A stretch of DNA of 5,570 nucleotides from Eubacterium_B sp034180045 (lineage in GTDB: Bacteria > Bacillota > Clostridia > Peptostreptococcales > Anaerovoracaceae). The stretch covers positions 1 to 5,570 of the forward strand of contig JAXFOY010000001.1 in the NCBI GenBank assembly GCA_034180045.1, read 5' to 3'. Made by a program: the position numbers and the translations under genes. The stretch's first letter is position 1; every line of letters starts with the position of its first letter. This document shows, piece by piece, positions 1 through 4,963 of the stretch. Below the pieces are notes generated by a model, which did not search any database, was not told the origin of the DNA, and saw only the letters and a program-made list of their open reading frames with translations.

Positions 1-15
1 GTTTTCTAGGTTCTC
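1..15 (-). promoter_or_regulatory. boxA-like rRNA leader element (cut by window edge)
   Basis: Read on the minus strand this stretch is GAGAACCTAGAAAAC, close to the GAACCTTGAAAACT-type boxA/leader sequence of Firmicutes rRNA operons, where Nus factors assemble for antitermination. It lies about 20 bases downstream of the likely start of the leftmost promoter (40-68), as expected for an rRNA leader. The match is short and the window ends here, so the identity rests mainly on the promoter context. Confidence 0.45.
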
Positions 16-33
16 GCTGCCTTGTTTGACAGC
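16..33 (-). other. Start-site hairpin of promoter A transcript
   Basis: The minus-strand transcript reads GCUGUC, a six-base loop AAACAA, then GGCAGC: a six-pair stem with one G-U pair, at the predicted 5' end of the RNA from the promoter at 40-68. The 5' arm is the same GCTGTC found at the start region of the other two promoters. There is no T-run after it, so it is not an intrinsic terminator. It may protect the leader end or guide processing; that role is inferred. Confidence 0.4.
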
Positions 34-39
34 TTAATC

Positions 40-68
40 ATATTACCATTTTTACTCTGTTATGTCAA
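40..68 (-). promoter_or_regulatory. Sigma-A promoter A, rRNA type
   Basis: On the minus strand, a consensus -35 TTGACA (63-68) is followed by a 17-base spacer and -10 TAATAT (40-45). Transcription would start near 33-35 and run off the left edge. The sequence after the -10 contains AAGCTGTC, shared with promoters B and C. A perfect -35, ideal spacing, a near-perfect -10 and A/T-rich upstream DNA are typical of rRNA (or tRNA cluster) promoters of Firmicutes. No protein start is seen downstream in the window. Confidence 0.85.
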
Positions 69-69
69 G

Positions 70-100
70 AACTTTTTCATTCTTTTTCTAACTTTTTCAA
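70..100 (-). promoter_or_regulatory. UP-like element with phased T-tracts
   Basis: Directly upstream of the -35 of promoter A are three runs of five T (A on the transcribed strand) at 73-77, 83-87 and 93-97, exactly 10 bases apart and embedded in two copies of aactttttca. A-tracts repeated in helical phase bend DNA and, at this place, act as UP elements binding the RNA polymerase alpha C-terminal domain. The phasing is seen directly; the binding role is known for rRNA promoters and inferred here. Confidence 0.6.
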
Positions 101-113
101 ATGGTTTTCGCCA

Positions 114-127
114 CACGCTTTCGCGTG
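114..127 (-). other. GNRA-capped hairpin in promoter B transcript
   Basis: On the minus strand CACGC-GAAA-GCGTG forms a perfect five-pair stem capped by a GAAA tetraloop, a very stable RNA fold. It begins about six bases after the predicted start of the transcript from the promoter at 139-167 and takes the place of the GCTGTC stems seen after promoters A and C. No T-run follows, so it is not a terminator. Confidence 0.45.
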
Positions 128-138
128 ACAGCTTATCA

Positions 139-167
139 ATATTATCATTTCTAAATTCTATTGTCAA
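139..167 (-). promoter_or_regulatory. Sigma-A promoter B, rRNA type
   Basis: On the minus strand TTGACA (162-167), a 17-base spacer and TAATAT (139-144) form a near-consensus promoter. Upstream T-rich tracts centred near 175, 184 and 194 are roughly in helical phase and resemble an UP element. The start is predicted near 132-134, with AAGCTGTC around it as in the other units. It is the middle promoter of the tandem array firing towards position 1. Confidence 0.85.
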
Positions 168-207
168 GAACTATTTATTCTTTTTTTAGAATTTTTAGAA
201 TGATGTT

Positions 208-225
208 GCTGTCATATCCGACAGC
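208..225 (-). other. Start-site hairpin of promoter C transcript
   Basis: On the minus strand GCTGTC-GGATAT-GACAGC forms a perfect six-pair stem with a six-base loop, starting at the predicted transcription start of the promoter at 232-261. The sequence after it is not T-rich, so termination is unlikely. Its position and 5' arm match the hairpin at 16-33. Confidence 0.45.
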
Positions 226-231
226 TTGACT

Positions 232-261
232 ATATTAACACAGCTTTTACTTTCTTGTCAA
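232..261 (-). promoter_or_regulatory. Sigma-A promoter C, rRNA type
   Basis: On the minus strand TTGACA (256-261) is followed by TAATAT (232-237) after 18 bases, or TTAATA (233-238) after 17. Upstream T-runs at 266-269 and 275-280 are 10 bases apart. This is the outermost promoter of the array; its -35 lies only 40 bases beyond the rqcP stop codon. The start is predicted near 225-227. Confidence 0.8.
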
Positions 262-301
262 TTCCTTTTCAGCATTTTTTGCTACGCATATTTTGCTTGC
301 A

Positions 302-544
302 TCAGTTAATTGCGTGATACATATTGGTAGCGTCTTCTTTCTTTGCAGACTCTATAAGTGCATCTACTATTACACTTACATTACTATTGCCGAACTGTAT
401 ATCTATCCTGTCTCCTACTGCGACAGTTGCTCCCGCCTTTGCCACCTTATTATTAATAAATACTCTTTGTCCGTCACACGCTTCTTTTGCCACAGATCGT
501 CTTTTTATTATTCTTGAATTCTTTAGAAACTTGTCTATTCTCAT
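302..544 (-). CDS. rqcP: RqcP/YabO, S4-domain ribosome quality control factor
   Basis: An 80-residue S4-type RNA-binding protein. The opening MRIDKFLKNSRIIKRR, then AKEACDGQRVFINNK and the GATVAVGDRIDIQFG strand region, match the YabO/RqcP family over its full usual length. In Bacillus, RqcP binds stalled 50S subunits with RqcH and supports addition of C-terminal alanine tails to stuck nascent chains. The start at 544 is chosen because the family begins with M-R-[IL]-D-K-F-L; a GGAG lies at 556-559, 11 bases upstream. A longer reading frame to 637 would begin inside the hup terminator and is not credible. A terminator separates it from hup, so it probably has its own promoter. No terminator follows it before the rRNA-type promoters. 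In Bacillus yabP, yabQ and divIC come next; here they are absent. Confidence 0.92.
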   Translation of the reverse strand: MRIDKFLKNSRIIKRRSVAKEACDGQRVFINNKVAKAGATVAVGDRIDIQFGNSNVSVIVDALIESAKKEDATNMYHAIN

Positions 545-573
545 CTTATCGCTTGCTCCGATTTTGTTTATAT

Positions 574-598
574 ATACATATATATAATATATATGTAT
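574..598. repeat. 25-base A/T palindrome upstream of rqcP
   Basis: Two 12-base arms (574-585 and 587-598) are exact reverse complements around one central base, built almost wholly of alternating A and T with a single C-G pair (577/595). It overlaps the candidate rqcP -10 and start site, so it could be an operator or a DNA region that melts or extrudes easily. Alternating A/T makes chance self-complementarity more likely than in mixed sequence. Confidence 0.5.
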
Positions 599-614
599 GC
601 GTCTTGCCTCATAA
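586..614 (-). promoter_or_regulatory. Possible rqcP promoter
   Basis: Because an intrinsic terminator ends the upstream unit, rqcP needs its own start. The best candidate is TTATGA (609-614), a 17-base spacer and TATATT (586-591) on the minus strand, giving a leader of about 35 bases. The -35 is a poor match and the region is so A/T-rich that other -10 choices are possible. Confidence 0.35.
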
Positions 615-621
615 CTTATGG

Positions 622-655
622 TAAAAGAAAAAAGCAACCCACAAATGCGAGCTGC
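622..655 (-). terminator. Intrinsic terminator after hup
   Basis: On the minus strand the arms GCAGCTCGC (647-655) and GTGGGTTGC (634-642) pair over nine positions, with three G-U pairs, around an AUUU loop. They are followed at once by TTTTTTCTTTTA (622-633). The flanking AA can pair with the first Ts. The hairpin begins 17 bases after the hup stop and would end the deaminase-flippase-mazG-hup unit. Confidence 0.85.
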
Positions 656-671
656 TTCCTAATATCAATGC

Positions 672-950
672 TTATTTATTTACAGCATCCTTAAGAGCCT
701 TACCTGCTTTGAAAACAGGAGCCTTTGAAGCGGCAATCTTGATTGTCTCTTCAGGCTTTCTTGGGTTTCTTCCTTCTCTTGCTTTTCTATTTCTTGTCTC
801 AAATGTACCAAATCCGATTAGCTGAACTTTTTCTCCTTCGGTAAGAGCTTCCTGTACGCTCTGTAGGAATGCATTGATTGCAACTTCCGCATCTTTCTTA
901 GTGAAATTTGTTTTTGCTGCAACTGCAGCCACCAATTCTGCCTTATTCAT
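672..950 (-). CDS. hup: HU family DNA-binding protein
   Basis: A 92-residue nucleoid protein that, as a dimer, bends and packages DNA. It is full length: helical dimerisation part at 1-45 (MNKAELVAAVAAKTNFTKKD), the glycine-rich turn VQLIGFGTFETRNR (42-55), the DNA-binding arm with GRNP at 60-63 (the proline that inserts into the minor groove), and the conserved end KAPVFKAGKALKDAVN. The arm reads RKPEETI where many HU proteins have a TGEE-type turn; this variant is common in Clostridia. The start at 950 is fixed by a near-perfect Shine-Dalgarno at 957-964. The gene lies 29 bases after mazG and 17 bases before a terminator, so it ends the operon. The strong ribosome site fits the high demand for HU; no separate promoter was convincingly seen. 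The generic bacterial name hup is used because HU paralogues cannot be told apart here. Confidence 0.96.
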   Translation of the reverse strand: MNKAELVAAVAAKTNFTKKDAEVAINAFLQSVQEALTEGEKVQLIGFGTFETRNRKAREGRNPRKPEETIKIAASKAPVFKAGKALKDAVNK

Positions 951-956
951 TGTATA

Positions 957-964
957 TCCTCCTT
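957..964 (-). promoter_or_regulatory. Strong ribosome binding site fixing the hup start
   Basis: On the minus strand AAGGAGGA ends six bases before the ATG at 948-950. It rules out an upstream GTG near 977, which would place the ribosome site inside the coding region. Confidence 0.9.
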
Positions 965-979
965 CAATACCAAGCACGA

Positions 980-1807
980 TTATTCTTTAATCTCTCGCCA
1001 GATGACATCTGCTTCAGTTAAACTTAGGTCATCGACTGATTTTCCCTGAGCATTAGCTATATGCTCTAGCATTTCAAACATCTTGATAAATCTATCAGTT
1101 GCTAAGTTCAATGCCTCTTCAGGATTGACTTTTACAATTCCGGATACATTTACCATAGAAAAAATCATTTCACCCACCGCTTTTAATATTACAGCCGGCT
1201 CAGCTTTATCTATTTTACCGCTATCGATAAGCCTCGTAAACTCATCTACGGCCTTGTCCAGTGAAACCTTAAGATCTGTACATTCAAATCCTGCATCGGC
1301 AGCTTTCTTAAGGACCTTTTCACTTCGAAGCAGTGCCGGAAGTGCTTTTGGAACATCTTTCAGCCTTTGGGTATGCGTTGTGTTTCCGTGCTCTTTACTC
1401 TTTACATTCTCCCATTTTTCAAGAACTTTGTCAACTGTTTTCGCTTCTTCTTCTGAAAAAATATGCGGATGCCGTCTTATCATTTTTTCACATTCGTCAT
1501 TAATTACATTTTTTAATTCAAAATGCCCCTCATCCTTTGCCAAATCACAATGAAAAATAACTTGAAGGAGAACATCGCCAAGTTCTTCTCTCAAATTAAC
1601 GTAATCTTCTTTTTGGATAGCTTCAACAGCCTCATAAGCTTCCTCAATCATACACCTTCGCAAACTGTCATGGGTTTGTATTTTATCCCATGGGCACTCT
1701 TTTCTCAGAATGCTCACTATTGATTTAAGTCTGTCTATTGCTTCTGACTCAGAGTTAGCTTCATGCAGCAAATGCTCGTACTTTGAAACATGAAAATTTC
1801 GTCCCAT
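980..1807 (-). CDS. mazG: MazG nucleoside triphosphate pyrophosphohydrolase
   Basis: A 275-residue all-helical MazG protein of the E. coli two-domain type, which hydrolyses (d)NTPs to monophosphate and pyrophosphate and removes damaged nucleotides. The N-terminal domain is intact: RKECPWDKIQTHDSLR (35-50), the metal-binding EExxE at 55-59 and EELGD at 74-78, and RRHPHIF (111-117). The C-terminal domain is recognisable (MVNVSGIVKVNPEEAL, end DVIWREIKE), but its metal site looks decayed: DExxR (188-192) and AVGE (210-213) stand where EExxE and ELGD are usual. In Bacillus the gene at this place, yabN, has an extra N-terminal tetrapyrrole-methylase domain that is missing here. Start 1807 is preferred over 1819 because GGGAG (1813-1817) lies five bases before it. 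It begins two bases after the flippase stop, which implies translational coupling. Confidence 0.93.
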   Translation of the reverse strand: MGRNFHVSKYEHLLHEANSESEAIDRLKSIVSILRKECPWDKIQTHDSLRRCMIEEAYEAVEAIQKEDYVNLREELGDVLLQVIFHCDLAKDEGHFELKNVINDECEKMIRRHPHIFSEEEAKTVDKVLEKWENVKSKEHGNTTHTQRLKDVPKALPALLRSEKVLKKAADAGFECTDLKVSLDKAVDEFTRLIDSGKIDKAEPAVILKAVGEMIFSMVNVSGIVKVNPEEALNLATDRFIKMFEMLEHIANAQGKSVDDLSLTEADVIWREIKE

Positions 1808-1809
1808 AT

Positions 1810-3408
1810 CTACTCCCATCTTATGAACTTTCGGATTAATCTGTTGAGCTTTGCTCCCATAGGAACGGTTTCCAGTTCGGACGGCGTCACAATTCTTAGG
1901 AAAATAACGAGTGCGGCATATACAATTACGCCACAGAGGATTGCGAAAAAGGTTGAGACGGTATTCCCGATTCCAAACCTCATAAGTTTATAGATACCGA
2001 AGACAACTCCACCCATGATAGCAGAAGCAAGACATGGTTTCACGTATGTCAGCATATAATCAATATTTGCTCCCGTATACTTTCTTACAGACATATTATT
2101 TAATATGAAGGAAATGGTATATGCAACCAAAGTGGATAAAGCCGCACCTTTTATGTTCAGCGAGTTAATTCCCACAAGTATATATGTAAGTATTATTTTG
2201 ACAATCATTCCTATTATTATATGCTTTACGGGAAGAACCTGCTTGCCGATAGCCTGAAGAATACCTGTAGATGTTTGGCTTAGAGCAAGACCAATTATTC
2301 CTATAGACATTACCATCATCGTCGTTGTGGCTTCATCAACTTCAATAGGCTTTGCCGGATATAGCAGTGTCAAAATGGGTTTAGCCAAAGCAAATATTCC
2401 GAAAGCGCAAGGGAAAGCTAGAAGCATGGTAAGTCTATATCCCAAAGAGACATTATCATGTACAGCTTTTTTATCCGATATAGCAAAGGCTCTAACTATT
2501 GCCGGAACAAGGCTAATCGCAACAGCCTGGGTGAAAATTTGCGGAAAGCCTATCAAAGTACTACAGTAACTGCTTATCAAGCCGTAAAGGTGTTTCGCCT
2601 CATCAAAACTGAAGCCTGTGGATTGCAATCTTCTCATTATAATTCCGGTATCAGCCATATTCATTATAGGCATTATTTCTGAACCTATAATAATCGGTAT
2701 AGCGATTATTATGATGTTTCTAACGATTTGTTTCGTATCCTGAACATCTTGGCTGTGTTTTCTTATCTTGTGATTTATTACGGGTTTGTTCAGCATGTAA
2801 ATAAAAAATACCAAAGCAAGACCTGCGAGAGAACCTACAGTTGCACCGAACGATGCACCTGCTGCCGCAGTTACAAGCCCCTTCGGCAAGAGCGTGTAAG
2901 CCAAAATCAAACCTACTATAATTCTCACCATCTGTTCCGTTATCTCCGAAAGCGCAGTCGGATTCATATTTTGTCTACCCTGAAAATATCCTCTCATTGC
3001 AGACAGAAGCGGTACAAATATAAGAGCCGGGGCGATAGCCCTTACAGCCGGTGCAGCTTTAGCATTTCCCATTAGTGAAGTAAGAGGTCCCGCACCGAAA
3101 AAACAGATTAAAAACAGCACCGCTCCCATTATCAGCATGATAATCATTGAAACTCTGAATATTTTGTGGGCATTTTTGTACTGCTTTACGGCTATGCTTT
3201 CAGATACCAATCTTGAAATCGCCACAGGAAGCCCTGCCGTAGCAAGCACTACCAGTGCACCGTAAATAGTGTAGGCATAGCCGTAATATGCCATGCCGTC
3301 CGCACCCAGCCAATTTGTTACAGGTATTCTAAAAAAGACTCCGAGGAATTTTACAATTACACCCGCAATACCTATTATTGCTGCACCTTTTAAGACTTTA
3401 TTGTTCAT
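1810..3408 (-). CDS. SpoVB/YabM-like oligosaccharide flippase (MATE/MurJ superfamily)
   Basis: A 532-residue inner-membrane protein with about 14 hydrophobic helices (roughly 10-27, 44-64, 86-106, 122-142, 158-176, 181-206, 228-248, 275-297, 325-350, 364-388, 393-415, 420-440, 458-476, 484-506). The segment RGYFQGRQNMNPTALSEITEQ (139-159) and the N-terminal KFLGVFFRIPVTNWLGADG (20-38) are typical of the SpoVB/YabM/YtgP branch of the polysaccharide-transport family related to MurJ. Members move lipid-linked cell-wall or spore-cortex precursors across the membrane; the exact substrate cannot be read from sequence. Followed by mazG, it matches yabM-yabN of Bacillus. GGAG at 3416-3419, seven bases upstream, supports the start, and the deaminase gene ends 21 bases before it. 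Length is normal for the family. It could be a sporulation SpoVB, a YabM, or the main lipid II flippase of this organism. Confidence 0.9.
   Translation of the reverse strand: MNNKVLKGAAIIGIAGVIVKFLGVFFRIPVTNWLGADGMAYYGYAYTIYGALVVLATAGLPVAISRLVSESIAVKQYKNAHKIFRVSMIIMLIMGAVLFLICFFGAGPLTSLMGNAKAAPAVRAIAPALIFVPLLSAMRGYFQGRQNMNPTALSEITEQMVRIIVGLILAYTLLPKGLVTAAAGASFGATVGSLAGLALVFFIYMLNKPVINHKIRKHSQDVQDTKQIVRNIIIIAIPIIIGSEIMPIMNMADTGIIMRRLQSTGFSFDEAKHLYGLISSYCSTLIGFPQIFTQAVAISLVPAIVRAFAISDKKAVHDNVSLGYRLTMLLAFPCAFGIFALAKPILTLLYPAKPIEVDEATTTMMVMSIGIIGLALSQTSTGILQAIGKQVLPVKHIIIGMIVKIILTYILVGINSLNIKGAALSTLVAYTISFILNNMSVRKYTGANIDYMLTYVKPCLASAIMGGVVFGIYKLMRFGIGNTVSTFFAILCGVIVYAALVIFLRIVTPSELETVPMGAKLNRLIRKFIRWE
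1813..1817 (-). promoter_or_regulatory. Ribosome binding site deciding the mazG start
   Basis: GGGAG on the minus strand sits five bases before the ATG at 1805-1807 and overlaps the alternative ATG at 1817-1819, which has no ribosome site of its own. The site lies just inside the end of the flippase reading frame, so translation of the two genes is probably coupled. Confidence 0.7.
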
Positions 3409-3429
3409 ATAAGTTCTCCAAAATCAAAT

Positions 3430-4722
3430 TTATAGCTTTGACAGTATTTCTGCCACACATTTTTCAACCTCAAAGGAAGTTTTTTCTATATCTATCGTCT
3501 TGAAATCTCCGTTTTCGTAGACAATTTTTCCATCTATCATCGTCATCACTATATCGCTATCGGTTGCCGAAAGCACGAGATTGTTTAGAAGATCATGTTT
3601 TGGACACATATTAGGGCTGTCGGTTCGCAGCATTACCAAATCCGCTTTATTCCCTGCTTTAATGAGTCCGCTGTCGTACCTGCCTTGGCTTTTGGCGCCG
3701 TTTAGAGTCGCCATTTGAACTGATTGTAAAGGTGTTATCAGCTTGGGATTATAATTCTTAACCTTTGCGAGGAGGCACAAGGTCTTCATCTCCTCGAACA
3801 TATTCAGGTTGTTATTACTTGCAGAACTATCGGTTCCTATCGCTACGTCAATCCCCTTTTCTAAAAGGCGATTCACATCGCAAATTCCACTTGAAAGTTT
3901 GAGATTGCTCACCGGATTGCTGGCAACAGTAACACCTTTATCTTTTAATATATCAAAATCTTCATCTTCCAACCACACACAATGTGCCGCTGTTGCTTTG
4001 ACATCAAAAATACCGCAATCCGCCAGATACCTGACCGGCGTTTTCCCATTATGCCTTTTCTTACATTCATCGCGTTCCATCTTTGTTTCCGAGACGTGAA
4101 CATGCATATTAAGCCCGCTTTCCTTTGCTATTTGAGCTAATCGCTTTGCTGTATCCTCATTTGACGTATATTCTGCATGTAAGCTATGGTCTATTCTTAT
4201 TCTGCCATCTGCAAACATGTGATATTTTGCGGCTACCCGCTTTGCTTCTCTCACGGACTCCAGGCTGTCAAAATCAGCTCCTGTAGGATTTGTAATCGAT
4301 CTGGAAATATTCGCCTTTGCACCGCTTTCCGCTACAGCCCTGACCATATCATCGACAAAGTAATACATATCGCTAGTTGATGTTATGCCGTACTTGAATG
4401 ACTCCGCCATGGAAAGTAAGGTACCGTAGTAGACCGCATTCGAACTTAGCTTTTCCTCAAATGGAAAAATCTTCTTAAAAAGCCAGTCCTGCAAGTTCAT
4501 GTTTTCACCGTAGCCTCTCATCAAAGACATCGGAGAGTGAGCGTGTGAATTGACAAACCCCGGTATAAGCAATCTATTTTTGCCGTCTATGACTCTTGTC
4601 TCGGCATCGGCTTCTATTTCAAAATGAGATATTTGTTTTATTTTACTATCTTCAACTTCTAAGTTCACATTATTTTCTATTTCAAAATGTTCATTTAATA
4701 TTGTTATATTTTTGAAAATCAT
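3430..4722 (-). CDS. mtaD: MTA/SAH deaminase-type amidohydrolase
   Basis: A 430-residue metal-dependent hydrolase of the amidohydrolase superfamily. Family members at this similarity deaminate 5'-methylthioadenosine and S-adenosylhomocysteine to the inosine forms, clearing by-products of SAM use in the cytosol. Visible motifs in order: SHAHSPMSLMRG (59-70, metal ligands H60 and H62), NLQDWLFKKIFPFEEKL (76-92, the substrate-side helix typical of this branch), HVHVSET (207-213, metal H209 and catalytic E212), AAHCVW with H247, SNPVSNLKLSSG (268-279), and GTDSSASNNNLNMFEEM (296-312, metal D298). All catalytic residues are present, so it should be active. AGGAG at 4729-4733, six bases upstream, fixes the start. 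It is the first gene of the four-gene unit. Related enzymes (guanine deaminase, TRZ/ATZ chlorohydrolases) share the fold, so the substrate is inferred. Confidence 0.87.
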   Translation of the reverse strand: MIFKNITILNEHFEIENNVNLEVEDSKIKQISHFEIEADAETRVIDGKNRLLIPGFVNSHAHSPMSLMRGYGENMNLQDWLFKKIFPFEEKLSSNAVYYGTLLSMAESFKYGITSTSDMYYFVDDMVRAVAESGAKANISRSITNPTGADFDSLESVREAKRVAAKYHMFADGRIRIDHSLHAEYTSNEDTAKRLAQIAKESGLNMHVHVSETKMERDECKKRHNGKTPVRYLADCGIFDVKATAAHCVWLEDEDFDILKDKGVTVASNPVSNLKLSSGICDVNRLLEKGIDVAIGTDSSASNNNLNMFEEMKTLCLLAKVKNYNPKLITPLQSVQMATLNGAKSQGRYDSGLIKAGNKADLVMLRTDSPNMCPKHDLLNNLVLSATDSDIVMTMIDGKIVYENGDFKTIDIEKTSFEVEKCVAEILSKL

Positions 4723-4756
4723 TTTAAGCTCCTGTTTATGTTAATGCTTTTTATCT

Positions 4757-4785
4757 ATTATACATTGTTTATGATTTTCTTAAAA
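4757..4785 (-). promoter_or_regulatory. Promoter of the mtaD-flippase-mazG-hup unit
   Basis: A perfect TATAAT (4757-4762) on the minus strand is preceded after 17 bases by TTTTAA (4780-4785), a weak -35, within strongly A/T-rich DNA that could help polymerase binding. The start would be near 4750, giving a leader of about 28 bases containing the ribosome site. That leaves no room for a riboswitch. Confidence 0.6.
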
Positions 4786-4870
4786 CTATATTTTTTTAAC
4801 TAGGGTTTTATTAACTCGTTTTTATTTGTCATACATGGTGGAAAACGCGGTAAAGTACGGACATCAAAAC

Positions 4871-4910
4871 AGCGCAGCAGGCTAATAAGCCCACTGCGCT
4901 ATTTTATTTT
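4871..4910. terminator. GC-rich hairpin terminator, probably bidirectional
   Basis: AGCGCAG (4871-4877) pairs with CTGCGCT (4894-4900). A CA/CA internal loop and an inner GGCT/AGCC stem follow, closed by AATA. It lies 63 bases after the stop of the surface-protein gene and on that strand is followed by GTTTTG, a short U-tract. On the plus strand it is followed by ATTTTATTTTT (4901-4911), a better U-tract, although no plus-strand gene is seen. A two-way terminator is the simplest reading. Confidence 0.7.
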
Positions 4911-4963
4911 TCATGGTTTTACCTATATCAGATTATATTTTTCCCAGCTGATTTTACATTCGG

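Larger units (their letters stand above)
28..281 (-). repeat. Three diverged tandem promoter units of about 95 bases
   Basis: Three copies of one layout follow each other: GACAGCTT, an ATATTA block (reverse -10), a T-rich spacer, TGTCAA (reverse -35), then T-tract DNA. The -35 elements start at 63, 162 and 256, giving periods of 99 and 94 bases. Similarity is concentrated in the promoter elements and the start region, while spacers and outer sequence have drifted. This suggests old duplication of one promoter module kept by selection, rather than a recent or mobile repeat. Confidence 0.7.
4723..4963. other. Intergenic region between surface-protein gene and mtaD
   Basis: This 241-base gap holds the terminator hairpin near 4871-4900 and the mtaD promoter near 4757-4785. 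Between them (4786-4870) I see no convincing gene, RNA or repeat. The plus strand there encodes only a 16-codon open stretch starting at 4835. Confidence 0.6.

Noticed and set aside
1..300. Regularly spaced repeated sequence that might be a CRISPR array or other repeat array
   Set aside because: The three copies are diverged, about 95 bases apart, and the similarity tracks -35, -10 and start-site elements; there are no identical repeats with unique spacers.
293..587. Plus-strand open frames opposite rqcP
   Set aside because: They overlap a well-matched family protein, are rich in residues typical of antisense translation, and have no ribosome sites or family resemblance.
545..637. Longer N-terminus for RqcP starting at 637
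   Set aside because: It would begin inside the hup terminator hairpin with a non-ATG codon, and the added residues do not fit the family, which starts at MRIDKFLK.
951..977. Upstream GTG start for HU at 977
   Set aside because: The strong Shine-Dalgarno at 957-964 would then be coding, and HU proteins begin at MNKAEL-type sequence.
1805..1819. Upstream ATG start for MazG at 1819, overlapping the flippase
   Set aside because: No ribosome site precedes it; the GGGAG at 1813-1817 serves the ATG at 1807.
1083..4380. Several 64-156 codon plus-strand open frames inside mazG, the flippase and the deaminase
   Set aside because: All lie antisense to genes with strong family motifs and show no start context or domain of their own.
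4784..4885. Plus-strand stretch ending MVENAVKYGHQNSAAG, resembling the N-box of histidine kinases
   Set aside because: Only about eight residues match; upstream residues are low-complexity, no other kinase motif is present, and the stop falls in the terminator hairpin. Probably chance.
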